Shown: one piece after another, positions 26,469 through 35,871 of the stretch
Layout: each line of letters begins with the position of its first letter
Numbering within the stretch: the stretch's first letter is position 1
NCBI GenBank assembly: GCA_030151365.1
Contig: JASLDW010000006.1
Span: 62,001 to 126,000, forward strand
Reading direction: 5' to 3'
Length of the DNA stretch: 64,000 nt
Origin: Lysobacter sp.
GTDB taxonomy: Bacteria; Pseudomonadota; Gammaproteobacteria; Xanthomonadales; Xanthomonadaceae
Notes under the pieces: generated by a model
What the model saw: the letters and a program-made list of their open reading frames with translations, nothing else
Database searches by the model: none
What the model was told of the DNA's origin: nothing
Made by a program: the position numbers and the translations under genes

Positions 26469-27844
26469 GCGCATGCTTCCGTGGGCGTGGTGCCGTCGAT
26501 AGGGACGCCGGCGTTGCGCAGCAAGTTGGCCAGTGGCGCGAGCCCGCGTTCATGGCGGCGCCACAGATCAACCGACGATCGATAGATCGGTTGCCGCACC
26601 TGCGCGGCGCTGGCGGTCAGCGACGGCAGCGGATTTTCGTTGAAGCGCAGGCAGGCGTCTTCCCAGGGCATGCCGACATGGGCGAGCAGCGCGCGCGTCG
26701 TTTTCAACGGTGTCGACACCAATTGCTCGTAATCGACCACCAGCATGCGCCCGGCGGGCAGTGCATCCTGCCAGTGGCGCATCAGGGCATCGAAGGCCAG
26801 CCAGTAGCGGCCGAGATCGACAAGATCGTAGGAATACGGATAGGCCATCCGGAACAGCGTCTTGTACATGGCGTGGCAGACATCCATCGGCCGCCGGCGC
26901 ACATAGACGATGCGCGCATTGGGCAACGCGCGCGCGACCAGGCCCAGATAGAGGAAATTGGCCGGCGTCTTGTCGACCACGCGTTCGCCCGGATACGGCG
27001 CGAGCGTGGTGCTGTACGCATCGCCGAGTACGCGCGGATCCAGCCGTGTCGAGCGTTCCAGCAATTCCTGCTTGTCGCGGCACGGCCCCGCGGCCTTCAT
27101 CAAGGCAAGCGCGAGGTCCGCGCTTTCGCCGCGGCTGCCGATCCGGCTGTGCGAACTCAATATCCGATCAACCAGCGTGGTGCCGCTGCGCGGCAGGCCG
27201 ATCACGAAGATCGGGCGCGGATCGTCGCAGCCGGGGGGCGCATCCTGCATCGATTCGCGCGGGAAGGCCGCGCCGAGGTCGCGCATGATTGCTTCGTCGT
27301 CCTCCACTTTGTAGGACAGTAGTGAACGTCGTGCCGCGGCACCACGCGTCAACGCCGCGAACGAACGTTCGAATTCGCCGAGATCCTCCAGTTCCTTTGC
27401 CAGCGCATAGCACAGCGGCACTTCGTCCTGACGGCGCAGGTCGGAGCGCTGCAATTCGCGTTCGATCTCCGCGACGTGGTTGCGTTGCGGCGTCTGCTTG
27501 CGCAGCGTCGCGCGGTTGTACCAGGCGTCGCTGTCCCGCGGCTGCGCCGCGATCACGTCGTCGAGCGCGGCTTCGGCCTCTTCCATTTTCCCCAGTGCGA
27601 TCAGCGCCGTCGACTGGTTGTAGCGATAGGCGACGCAACCCGGATCGAGCGCAACCGCCTGCGCATAGAAATCGGCGGCCTGTTGCGCCGCGTTGAAGCG
27701 CATGTAGAGCTGGGCGACGTCATGCGCGAGCCGGGCGTCGCGACCGACGCCCGTGGCCACCCGGTCGAGTTCGCTGCGCGCGGCGATCACGTCGCCACGT
27801 GTCAGCAGTTCTTCCACGTGGCGCGTGGGGGATGGCCGATCCAT
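26465..27844 (-). CDS. TPR-containing sulfotransferase family protein
   Basis: About 460 residues. An N-terminal TPR-like region (10-180; paired-helix repeats such as DAWYNRATLRKQTPQ) precedes a sulfotransferase domain. The 5'-phosphosulfate-binding loop is FVIGLPRSGTTLVDRIL (about 215-231), and the 3'-phosphate motif is near RIVYVRRRPMDVCHAMYKT. The family transfers sulfate from PAPS to hydroxyl or amine acceptors, but many TPR members next to TonB receptors in Caulobacter and xanthomonads have no known substrate. ATG 27844 is chosen; a TTG two codons upstream (27850) is equally open. It lies 25 bp after the TonB receptor and overlaps the MFS gene. Confidence 0.82.
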   Translation of the reverse strand: MDRPSPTRHVEELLTRGDVIAARSELDRVATGVGRDARLAHDVAQLYMRFNAAQQAADFYAQAVALDPGCVAYRYNQSTALIALGKMEEAEAALDDVIAAQPRDSDAWYNRATLRKQTPQRNHVAEIERELQRSDLRRQDEVPLCYALAKELEDLGEFERSFAALTRGAAARRSLLSYKVEDDEAIMRDLGAAFPRESMQDAPPGCDDPRPIFVIGLPRSGTTLVDRILSSHSRIGSRGESADLALALMKAAGPCRDKQELLERSTRLDPRVLGDAYSTTLAPYPGERVVDKTPANFLYLGLVARALPNARIVYVRRRPMDVCHAMYKTLFRMAYPYSYDLVDLGRYWLAFDALMRHWQDALPAGRMLVVDYEQLVSTPLKTTRALLAHVGMPWEDACLRFNENPLPSLTASAAQVRQPIYRSSVDLWRRHERGLAPLANLLRNAGVPIDGTTPTEACA

Positions 27845-27869
27845 GCTCAATGTCGCCGCGAGGCAGTTG

Positions 27870-30290
27870 TCATTTGAACCGGTACGTTAGCGTGAGGCCG
27901 AGCGTGCGGGGAAGGGTGGTGATCAGCTTGGAGCCGTTGCCGTAGAACCCTTCGGAGGGCGCGGTGCCCATGTATTCGGTCTTGTAGACGCCGGTGACCC
28001 CCTTGCTGTTGCCGATGTTCTTCAGCCACAGCGTTGCGGTCCACGCATTCCGGGCGTAGCTGGCCGAGGCGTTCCAGATGGTGAAGCCCGGCAGCGTGTA
28101 TTTGTAGAGCACGCTGCGGCTGATCGAGTTCTGCGAGGACGATTGGTAGGACGCATCCAGGTGCAGGGTGAACAGTCCGCCGTCGGCCTGGAACGCATAG
28201 TTGCCGGAGGCATTGAGGCGATTCTTCGAGATGCCGGGCAGTTCGGTGCCCTTGGTATTGATCAGGCCGCCAGTCGGCGTGCGCGCGTCTTCGGCGAGCT
28301 TGGCGTCGGTATAGGCATAGCCGATGCCGTAGTTGAAGTGCTCGCCCAGCTTGCCCTGCAATTCCAGCTCGATGCCCCTGGATTCCGCGCGCGCCATGTT
28401 CTGCACCGCGAAGAATCCCCAGTTCGGCGTGGAACTGTTCAACTGCGGGTCCTTCCACTTGGTGTAGAACACGTCCGCCGTATAGGCGAAGTCGCCTACC
28501 GTGCCCTTGAATCCGGCTTCGTAGTTGTCGACCGTGTCGGGCTTGTAGAACAGCCATTTCGGGCTTTCGGCGAAGAAGCCGCCGGTCGGGGTGCCGTTGG
28601 CGCCACCGCGGCGATAGCCCTGCGACGCGGTCGCGTAGAACTGGTTGGAAGGATTGAGCCACCACGACAGGTTGGCGTAATACAGCGTCTTGTCGGTCTT
28701 CTGTTCGTTGGTGGCGTGTCCCGGCGGGAACAGGCCGACCCACAGCGGCAGCGCCGAATCCACGCTGGCGCTGAACTTGTCGCGGAAGCTGCGCAGGCCG
28801 ACGGTGATCGCCAGCGATTCGGTCGGCCGCCAGATGCCCTGGCCGTACAGCGCGACTTCGCTGTCGCGTCCTTTCGCGAGATAGCGATAGTCCTGACTGC
28901 TGCTGTCGATCAGGCCCTTCAGCGTCGGATAGGCCGCATCCCACCAGTCCTTGAATCCGTTCAACGTACTGGTCTGCGAGGTGTAGCTGTCCTGCTTGTG
29001 GTAGTAGGCGCCGAGGATGTAGTCGAACTTGCCGCCGGTGTTCGACACCAGGCGGAATTCCTGGGTGAAGGCCTTGTCGCCGTAGGTGCGGTACGCGGTC
29101 GACATCGGTCGCGGGTAGTTGTAGTACAGGCTCGAATACCAGCCCTGTTTCGCGTAGAAACCGGTGTTGTCGCTGGTGATGTCGCCTGCGTGGTTGTAGT
29201 ACGACGTGCTCGAGGTCAGGGTCGCGAAGCCGACGTCGAGATTGGCCTCGAGGCTGGTCAGGTTGAGGTGGCGGCTCGACGGTTCCAGTTGCACCGCGCC
29301 CAGCTGGTTGTCCTTGTACGCGTTGCCCCGGCCATCCGTGCCATACGAGGTGCCGCGACGCGATCCGAAGGCGTCGGCCTGCGCCATGTAGCTCAGTTGC
29401 AGGTCGAACTTGTCGTTGGGCTTCCACAGCAGCGACACCCGGCCGTAGTTCTGCTTGATGGTGTCTGCGTCCTTCTTGCCGGTGTATTCGGTATTCGGGG
29501 AAAGGACGCCGCTCGGTGCCACCGGGTTGCCCCTGCCATCGAGGCGATACAGGTTGACGTAGTCGGTCACGCCGGGGAGATCGTTGCGCATCCCGTCCAC
29601 GCGCAGCGCGGCGGTCTTGCCGAGCGGGACGTTCAATACCAGCGATTCGGAATTGCCGATGCCCGACGAATCGTGCGTGCTCGACAGGCTGGCGCTCACG
29701 CTGCCGTTGAAGGCATTCAACTGCGGCTTGTTGAGGATGTAGCGCACGGTGCCGCCCAGCGATCCGGAACCGTAGAGGGTGCCTTGCGGTCCGCGCAGCA
29801 CTTCCACGCGGTTGAGGTCGAACAGCAGGAAATTGGCGAACAGCGGCACCGAATCGATGTAGGTCGCCACCGGCGCCACCGACGTCACCGCGAAATCGCC
29901 CATTGCGGAACTGTCGACATTGATGCCGCGGATGCGGATGTTGCTCACCACGCTGGAATTTCGCGGGCCGCTGTCGACGACGTTGATGCCGGGGATGCCG
30001 CGGAACAGCTCGGCATTGTCCTGGACGTGGTCCTTCTCGATGGCGCTGCCGGTGACGACGCTGATGTTGTAGGGGACGGCGACGGCGCGCTGCACGCGGC
30101 CGGTGGCGGTCACGGTGATCGTGCCCAGCGTTTGCGCATCTTTCGACGCATCCTCCTGCGGCTTGTCCGTCGCAGTCGCGGGTTGGGCATCCTGCGCGAA
30201 CGCGCTGCCCGGCGCGCACAGGCCAGCGGCAATTGCGATGGAAAGCAGCGACAGGCGGCGCGAAGTGATCTGTGTGTGGTTCGTGGTCAT
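27870..30290 (-). CDS. TonB-dependent outer-membrane receptor (no STN domain)
   Basis: An 806-residue receptor. The signal peptide is 1 to about 33 (ending GSAFAQ), a TonB box-like stretch LGTITVTATGR follows, then the plug domain (IEKDHVQDNAELFRGIPGINVVDSG, split by the length rule; VLRGPQGTLYGSGSLGGTVRYI) and a barrel ending in GLTLTYRFK. ATG 30290 is chosen because the signal peptide begins there, although the frame stays open upstream through the hydrolase gene. It lies 47 bp after the C-N hydrolase and in the same operon as sulfotransferase, MFS carrier and GabD. There is no STN domain, so it should be regulated by other means, probably the MocR regulator at 34029. Confidence 0.9.
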   Translation of the reverse strand: MTTNHTQITSRRLSLLSIAIAAGLCAPGSAFAQDAQPATATDKPQEDASKDAQTLGTITVTATGRVQRAVAVPYNISVVTGSAIEKDHVQDNAELFRGIPGINVVDSGPRNSSVVSNIRIRGINVDSSAMGDFAVTSVAPVATYIDSVPLFANFLLFDLNRVEVLRGPQGTLYGSGSLGGTVRYILNKPQLNAFNGSVSASLSSTHDSSGIGNSESLVLNVPLGKTAALRVDGMRNDLPGVTDYVNLYRLDGRGNPVAPSGVLSPNTEYTGKKDADTIKQNYGRVSLLWKPNDKFDLQLSYMAQADAFGSRRGTSYGTDGRGNAYKDNQLGAVQLEPSSRHLNLTSLEANLDVGFATLTSSTSYYNHAGDITSDNTGFYAKQGWYSSLYYNYPRPMSTAYRTYGDKAFTQEFRLVSNTGGKFDYILGAYYHKQDSYTSQTSTLNGFKDWWDAAYPTLKGLIDSSSQDYRYLAKGRDSEVALYGQGIWRPTESLAITVGLRSFRDKFSASVDSALPLWVGLFPPGHATNEQKTDKTLYYANLSWWLNPSNQFYATASQGYRRGGANGTPTGGFFAESPKWLFYKPDTVDNYEAGFKGTVGDFAYTADVFYTKWKDPQLNSSTPNWGFFAVQNMARAESRGIELELQGKLGEHFNYGIGYAYTDAKLAEDARTPTGGLINTKGTELPGISKNRLNASGNYAFQADGGLFTLHLDASYQSSSQNSISRSVLYKYTLPGFTIWNASASYARNAWTATLWLKNIGNSKGVTGVYKTEYMGTAPSEGFYGNGSKLITTLPRTLGLTLTYRFK

Positions 30291-30337
30291 GGGTGTGTCC
30301 CCGATGGATGCGTGGATGCGGCTTGAACGATGGCGGG

Positions 30338-31222
30338 TCAGCCGCGCGTGGGCCGTTCGAGCGGGCCGAGCAGCGACAGTGCTGCGGAGTCCGCACGCGC
30401 AGCGCCATACGCGGGATAGCGGACGCTGTTGTCGCGGAAACTCTTCAGCGGTTGCCCGAGTCCCTGCCAGCCGCATTCGCGGCAACGGCGCAGGTAGGCG
30501 AAATCCAGCTCCGCGGCGATGATCTCGCGGCCGCTGCCGGCCTGGTGGATCACCTCGCCACCGGGTCCGCACAGCACCGAACGACCGACGCCGAGATCGC
30601 CGGCGACATTGATGTCGACGAAATAGCACTGGTTGGTGGCGGCGCTGGCGCGGGCGATCGCGATCTCGATGCCGCGGTCGATGGTATTGGTCATGGTCGG
30701 GTGGAGGATCACCTCGGCGCCGAGGCTGGCCAGCGAACGCGTGGTTTCCGGGAACCACATGTCGTAGCAGATCGAAATGCCGAACCGGCCGGCGCCGGGA
30801 ACATCGAACACCACGAATTCGTCGCCGGGCGCGATGCCGCGCTCGTAGGGCGCGAACGGGAAGATCTTGCGATAGCGCGCGATCACCTCGCCGCGCGGAT
30901 CGATCACCGGCGTGGTATTGAAGATCGCGTCGCCACGGCGTTCGTACAGCGACCCGGGAACCAGCCACAGACCGTGTTCGCGCGCGACGTTGCACAGGAA
31001 AGCTTCGGCATCGCCCGGCATCGCCTGCGCGTACTTCGGCGCGGCGCCGAATGCGCACAGTTCGCCCACCATCACCATCCTCACCCACGGGAAGCGTCGC
31101 GACATCGCGCCGATCTCGGCGGCGATGTGCTCGAGGTTGTCGCCCTGCGGACAGGCGAGCTGGAGGCCGGCGATGCCGAAGGTTTTTGTCTGTGGCGAGT
31201 GTGTGTGTGCTGGCTGTTCCAA
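30338..31222 (-). CDS. Carbon-nitrogen hydrolase (nitrilase superfamily amidase)
   Basis: A 294-residue cytoplasmic amidase with the complete catalytic triad: E54 in MVGELCAF, K119 in RYRKIFPF and C152 in SICYDMWFPET. The family hydrolyses amides, carbamoyl-amines or nitriles (omega-amidase, N-carbamoylputrescine amidase and others). The exact substrate cannot be assigned here. The start is TTG 31222, with AGGGGG just upstream; the conserved fold begins at KTFGIAGLQLA (residue 13), so a slightly shorter product is possible. It is the first gene of the minus-strand operon that runs through the TonB receptor to gabD. Two direct repeats at 31281 and 31304 lie 59-91 bp upstream, matching those before the aminotransferase at 35872. 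Confidence 0.87.
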   Translation of the reverse strand: MEQPAHTHSPQTKTFGIAGLQLACPQGDNLEHIAAEIGAMSRRFPWVRMVMVGELCAFGAAPKYAQAMPGDAEAFLCNVAREHGLWLVPGSLYERRGDAIFNTTPVIDPRGEVIARYRKIFPFAPYERGIAPGDEFVVFDVPGAGRFGISICYDMWFPETTRSLASLGAEVILHPTMTNTIDRGIEIAIARASAATNQCYFVDINVAGDLGVGRSVLCGPGGEVIHQAGSGREIIAAELDFAYLRRCRECGWQGLGQPLKSFRDNSVRYPAYGAARADSAALSLLGPLERPTRG

Positions 31223-31280
31223 GCCGCCCCCTGCATGTGCCGCGATGGCATCGAAGGTAGATGCGCAGGCGGATTCGAAT

Positions 31281-31313
31281 TAGTGCCAGTTGTCGCAAGT
31301 GAATGGTGCCAGT
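31281..31313 (-). promoter_or_regulatory. Putative MocR operator: two direct repeats 23 bp apart (hydrolase operon)
   Basis: TAGTGCCAGT (31281-31290) and TGGTGCCAGT (31304-31313), read on the plus strand, start 23 bp apart. The same element with the same spacing and orientation occurs at 37198-37231 before gabT. MocR-type regulators such as GabR bind direct repeats, so this is the likely operator of the adjacent regulator (inference). The remaining 240-bp divergent gap (31223-31462) shows no other clear feature. Confidence 0.55.
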
Positions 31314-31462
31314 GACGGCAAGGCGGTGCGTTCTCGGCGAGTGCGATCGGCCCCCGATGGGCACGGGCTGGCTCCATGCCGTGGCCCGGACTGGCGCTAT
31401 CCAGCCCACCGGCTTGGGGGCAGCGTGTGTGCATCCCTCCATCGACTGCGAGGCGTGAAGCC

Positions 31463-33979
31463 ATGAAATCGCTTGCGTTCCTGGGTTCGGCGGCCGTTGC
31501 GGCGATCCTGGCGATATCCGTCGCCTTCGGTGCCACGACCATTTATTCCGCGGATTTCAGTACCGGCATCGCCGGCTGGATCACCACCGGCAGCGTGGAT
31601 GCGTATCAGGGCACGATGCGCCTGCGCGGCACCGCCAGCGCCACGCGCGCGCTGTCCACTGCCGGCTACAGCGCAGTCTCGGTGGAATTCACGATGTCGG
31701 CGAGTTCGCTGGAAAGCGGCGATTTCTGCCATGCCGACGTCTCCACCAACGGCGGCACGACGTGGACGACGGTGCTCACGCTGGGCGACGGGCAGGATAG
31801 CGGCAGCCAGTACACCGCCAGCGCATCGCCAGCGGGCATCGACAACAACACGCAGGTGGTACTGCGCTTCCGCGGCACCGGCGCCACCACCGGCGATTAC
31901 TGCTATGCGCATGCGGCCATCGTCCGCGGCACCGGCGGCGCGCCGACCCAGCCCGACATCGCGGCGCCTGCCTCGCTCGCCTTCGGAAGCGTGGCGGTGA
32001 ACGGCAACAAGACCCTGGTGGCGACGATCAACAATGCCGGTAGCGCCAATCTCACGGTTTCCGGCGTGTCGAATCCGGCCGTGCCCTTCAGCATCGCCGG
32101 CAACACCTGCTCCACGGTCGCGCCCGGCGGCAGTTGCCAGGTGAGCGTGCTGTTCGCGCCGACGGTGGCGGGCAATTTCAGCAGTGCGGTGGTGGTGTCG
32201 TCGAACGATCCGGACCAGCCGCAGGCCAGCATCGCGCTGACCGGCACCAGCACCACATCGGGCGGCGGCAGTGATCCCAATTTCGATCCGCTGACCGGAA
32301 ACGGCAATGTCAGCCGCAGCCAGCTCGGTTCTGCTGCGCTCACCACCGGCGCGGAACCGACGGCGACGATGGATTTCTCCAACTTCGCGCTACCCGCCAA
32401 CGCGGCGATGCCGACCAACCATTTCGAAGGTCGCCTGGTGCTGACCGGCGAAGCCACCGGCGGCCGTTTCACCAAGCTGGTGGACACCTTCCGCTACACC
32501 GGCAATGCCGACAGCCCGCGCAAGCACCTCCCCGAATTCGACTTCGAGTTCGTGCAGACCGGCAGCCACATCGTGCCGGTGCGGCGCGATTCCATCGCCA
32601 ACGCGCACCCGGATTGGGAATTCGTGCTGCTGCCCGGCCGTGTATGGAACGAGGCCGGCGACAATGGTTACAGCCGCGTCGCGCTGCCGTTCGCGCTCCA
32701 GCAGAAGAACGCCAATTGCCTGCACAACGGAGTGATGACTTTCCTGTTCAAGGATGACGGCTCGGTGTCCAAGGTGGCGTACCAGATCGCCTCGGAAACC
32801 TGCCTGTACTTCAAGGCGGACCTGTGGGGCCTGTTGCCGGCGACGTACACGCCGCAGCAGGTGAGCAACGCCGCGTCGCTGGTCGCCAGCTACCAGGCGG
32901 AGGTCAACGGCCGCATGCCGGTGAAGCCGCTCAGCGCGCTGGCGGTCGATTATCCCGGCACCGATCCGACCAAGTTCGCCGCGCCGGGCGGCAAGGATCC
33001 GCAGCACATCTCGCTGGTCGGCTTCGTGATCGACGGCACCCATTACGTCGGTGGCTGCGCCACCCGCAACGGGACGTATCCGTACTGCGAATCGCTGGTG
33101 GTGCCGTCGTATTCGTCGGCCAAGAGCGTATTCGCCGGCCTTGCGATGATGCGGCTGGAGAAGAAATACCCGGGCACGTTCAACCAGAGCATCGGCGCGC
33201 ATGTGCCGGCGTGCGCCGCCAACGGCAACTGGAACGACGTCACCTTCGGCAATGCGCTGGACATGGCCACCGGCAACTACGCGCTGGCCGGCTACATGAG
33301 CGACGAGGACGCCACCCACACCAACGGCCTGTTCCTGGCGGAAACGCACGCGGACAAGATCAACTACAGCTGCACCTACTACAGCCGCAAGGCAGCGCCG
33401 GGGACGAAGTGGATCTACCACACCTCCGACACCTACGTGCTGGGCACCGCGATGAGCGATTACCTGCGCGGCCTGCAGGGCGGCAATGCGGATACGTTCG
33501 CCGACATCGTGCTGGGCGACGTGTTGCTGCCGCTCGGCGTCAGCCGCACCGCCGACTTCACCCGCCGCACCTACGACACCGTGCAACAACCGTTCACCGG
33601 CTGGGGCCTGATGTGGCTGCGCGACGACGTGGCGAAGTTCGGCAACCTGCTGGCGACCGGCAGCAAGGCGCCGCAAACGCTGTTCGACCAGACCCAACTC
33701 GACGCCGCGTTGCAGCGCACGCCCACCGATCGCGGCCTGGAACCGCCGATCACCGGAGGAGGCTACCGCTACAACAACGGCTTCTGGGCGCACGAAATCA
33801 GCGCGAACCTGCCCGGTTGCAGTGGCGAGCGCTGGATTCCCTTCATGTCCGGCTACGGCGGCATCACTGTGTTGATCCTGCCCAACGGCACGCTGTACTA
33901 CTACTTCTCCGACGACGACAGTTACGTGTGGATGGATGCGGCGGTGGCGTCGCACAAGATTCGCAGTTTGTGCCAATGA
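31463..33979 (+). CDS. Secreted beta-lactamase-like serine hydrolase with choice-of-anchor D domain
   Basis: An 838-residue exported protein. A signal peptide (1 to about 24, ending SVAFGA) is followed by a jelly-roll-like N-terminal region (25-150). An Ig-like choice-of-anchor D/ASH-type domain covers about 160-270 (ASLAFGSVAVNGNKTL; VSVLFAPTVAGNFSS), and a Gly/Ser linker leads to a catalytic domain. There PSYSSAKSVFAG contains SxxK (SSAK) of the beta-lactamase/DD-peptidase type, with later segments DTYVLGTAMSDYLRG and GFWAHEISANL. Its substrate is unknown; members range from esterases to peptidases. ATG 31463 was chosen for the signal peptide. It is the only plus-strand gene between two minus-strand amine-catabolism units. 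Confidence 0.75.
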   Translation: MKSLAFLGSAAVAAILAISVAFGATTIYSADFSTGIAGWITTGSVDAYQGTMRLRGTASATRALSTAGYSAVSVEFTMSASSLESGDFCHADVSTNGGTTWTTVLTLGDGQDSGSQYTASASPAGIDNNTQVVLRFRGTGATTGDYCYAHAAIVRGTGGAPTQPDIAAPASLAFGSVAVNGNKTLVATINNAGSANLTVSGVSNPAVPFSIAGNTCSTVAPGGSCQVSVLFAPTVAGNFSSAVVVSSNDPDQPQASIALTGTSTTSGGGSDPNFDPLTGNGNVSRSQLGSAALTTGAEPTATMDFSNFALPANAAMPTNHFEGRLVLTGEATGGRFTKLVDTFRYTGNADSPRKHLPEFDFEFVQTGSHIVPVRRDSIANAHPDWEFVLLPGRVWNEAGDNGYSRVALPFALQQKNANCLHNGVMTFLFKDDGSVSKVAYQIASETCLYFKADLWGLLPATYTPQQVSNAASLVASYQAEVNGRMPVKPLSALAVDYPGTDPTKFAAPGGKDPQHISLVGFVIDGTHYVGGCATRNGTYPYCESLVVPSYSSAKSVFAGLAMMRLEKKYPGTFNQSIGAHVPACAANGNWNDVTFGNALDMATGNYALAGYMSDEDATHTNGLFLAETHADKINYSCTYYSRKAAPGTKWIYHTSDTYVLGTAMSDYLRGLQGGNADTFADIVLGDVLLPLGVSRTADFTRRTYDTVQQPFTGWGLMWLRDDVAKFGNLLATGSKAPQTLFDQTQLDAALQRTPTDRGLEPPITGGGYRYNNGFWAHEISANLPGCSGERWIPFMSGYGGITVLILPNGTLYYYFSDDDSYVWMDAAVASHKIRSLCQ

Positions 33980-34000
33980 GGTTGCGGATGCGGGACGAAG

Positions 34001-34023
34001 CCGCCGACCGTTGCGGTCGGCGG
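34001..34023. terminator. Bidirectional hairpin between convergent genes
   Basis: CCGCCGACCG (34001-34010) and CGGTCGGCGG (34014-34023) form a perfect 10-bp stem with a three-base loop. It sits between the stops of the serine hydrolase (33979, plus) and the regulator (34029, minus). A short A/T run is present on each side only as AAG and TTC. Confidence 0.55.
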
Positions 34024-34028
34024 TTCGC

Positions 34029-35825
34029 TCATTCCTTGCGCCGTTTCGGCGCGCGAATCAGCACCGCCGTATCCGCCTGGAACCCATCCTCGCCATACAG
34101 CCGGATCTGCTCGCCATCCAGCACCACGGCATAGCCGGAGACTTCGCCGTAGGCCCATTGTTGCCACTGGCGATACCAGCGGTCGCCTTCGATCCACCAA
34201 TGGCCGCGGTCGCAATCCTCGCCCGCGTAGCCGGCGGTGCCGGAAAGATTGCCGTCGGCGTGGATGTCCAGCGTGCACGGTTCGCCATACACGGTGCTGT
34301 AGAGCCAGGATGCACCGGCCATCGCACGCCGCAGCGCCTTGCCCTGCAGCGGTGCGACGGGATCGTCCTCGATGCGGCGCGAGGATGGCGACAGATCGCC
34401 GCGCACCAATCTTGCAAGACTGCGCACGCCTTCGCGGATGCGCGCGGCGGAAATGCCGGTGACGCCCATGCACAGCGCTTCGCGGCCATCGCGCAGGTAG
34501 CCGGGTTCCACCAGCACGCCGATGGCCGCTGCCTGCCGCGCCAGTTCGCGCGCGTCCATGCCGGCGGGCACGCTGACCCAGTACGCGCTCGCGCCCGGCG
34601 AAGTGTCGATGCTCACGCGCTGGTGCAGGTAATGATTGAGCGCATCGCGCAGCGCGGTGCGGCGTTCGGCCAGCACGCGGCCCGCGCGCACCAGTCCCGC
34701 CGAGTAATGGCCAAGCCCGATGAAGTACGCCCATGCGCGCTGCATCAATCGCGGCGGCGCGATGCCCTGATTGCGACGCAACTGGCGCGCGCGCTCGATG
34801 ACATCGGGTGGGGCGACCAGCATCCCCGGCGGTTCGCCGCAGGACACGGCCGGCGCGAGGCCGCCGACATAGACCACGCGACCGTCCGGGTCGAGCGCGC
34901 GCAACGCAGGTGCGACGCGGCCGCCATCCTGAACGCCGGCGGGCACATCGTGTTCGATCAACACGCCATTGGCTGCGGCCACGCGTTCCAGCAATCTGCG
35001 GGGATGCACGGAGCCTGCCGCGTAGCCGTGCCGGCAACTGGTCACCACCACCACGCCTTCGGGCAACGGTTCGCGCAATTCGGGGTCGAGGGTGGACACG
35101 TCCGCGTGGCGTTCGCGCAGGCGGCGTTCGAAGGCGGTATCGGCCGGAAGCTCCAGCACCACCGGCGTGCCGCGGCGAATCAGCAACTCGCCTGCGAGTT
35201 GCAGGGCGTGGCCGCTGGACACGGACATCAACAAATCTTCGGGGCCGGCCTGGATGCCGCGCATCGGCAGGATCTTGCCGCGCACTTCCTCCACCAGCAT
35301 GCCGTCGTCGGTGTCGCCGCCATCCTGGTGCCAATGCGGCACTTCATGGCGCGAACTGGCCAGGCGGATCGCTTCACCCCATTCCGCGGCAGGCGTCAGT
35401 TCGATGTCGATGCGGCCATCGATGAAGGGAAACGGATAGCGATGCCAGTGGTGCGGGCAGCGGAAAGCGCCGTCCTCTATCGGATGGGTCAGGCGCAGGC
35501 TCAACGGCGATTCCGGTGTCGGACGGCGGCGTGCCGCGCCGATGCGGATGCTGGCGAGATCGGTGGCGACATAGACGCCGCTGCGCGAACGGCTGGACAG
35601 ATAGCCTTCCGCCAGCAATGCATCGTAGGCGAGGCTGACGGTATTGCGCGAGACCCCGATGCGGTTGGCCAGCTGCCGCGACGACGGCAGGCGCTGGCCG
35701 GGGCGCAGGATGTTGCGATGGATCGCATCCACCAGTTTCTGCCGCAGCTGCTGCTGCAGGCTCAATGGCGCGCTGGAATCCAGCGCCAGGTTCAATCGAT
35801 CGAGGGTGCGCGGTTCCGATTTCAT
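34029..35825 (-). CDS. MocR/GabR-type regulator with PLP-lysine missing and C-terminal extension
   Basis: A 598-residue transcription regulator. The N-terminal GntR winged helix spans about 15-85 (LQQQLRQKLVDAIHRN, LPSSRQLANRIGVSRNTVSLA). An aminotransferase fold covers about 120-475. In MocR proteins the Schiff-base lysine lies in a segment like GTFSKTLSP; here the matching segment is GGLAPAVSCGEPPG with Pro at about 325, so PLP cannot be bound as an aldimine. The preceding TPSHQ-type segment is TSCRHGYAAG. Residues about 490-598 are an extra Trp/Tyr-rich domain not found in usual 470-500-residue MocR proteins. ATG 35825 was chosen because the winged helix follows. It lies 46 bp after gabT in the same direction and so is probably cotranscribed. 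Confidence 0.85.
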   Translation of the reverse strand: MKSEPRTLDRLNLALDSSAPLSLQQQLRQKLVDAIHRNILRPGQRLPSSRQLANRIGVSRNTVSLAYDALLAEGYLSSRSRSGVYVATDLASIRIGAARRRPTPESPLSLRLTHPIEDGAFRCPHHWHRYPFPFIDGRIDIELTPAAEWGEAIRLASSRHEVPHWHQDGGDTDDGMLVEEVRGKILPMRGIQAGPEDLLMSVSSGHALQLAGELLIRRGTPVVLELPADTAFERRLRERHADVSTLDPELREPLPEGVVVVTSCRHGYAAGSVHPRRLLERVAAANGVLIEHDVPAGVQDGGRVAPALRALDPDGRVVYVGGLAPAVSCGEPPGMLVAPPDVIERARQLRRNQGIAPPRLMQRAWAYFIGLGHYSAGLVRAGRVLAERRTALRDALNHYLHQRVSIDTSPGASAYWVSVPAGMDARELARQAAAIGVLVEPGYLRDGREALCMGVTGISAARIREGVRSLARLVRGDLSPSSRRIEDDPVAPLQGKALRRAMAGASWLYSTVYGEPCTLDIHADGNLSGTAGYAGEDCDRGHWWIEGDRWYRQWQQWAYGEVSGYAVVLDGEQIRLYGEDGFQADTAVLIRAPKRRKE

Positions 35826-35871
35826 CGACGGGATCGACGGTTCACGATTCCCGCATCGTATCGGCAATGCG

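Noticed and set aside
28143..30326. Long plus-strand open frame opposite the TonB receptor
   Set aside because: The receptor on the minus strand has a signal peptide, plug and barrel end. The opposite frame has no domain and a composition typical of antisense frames.
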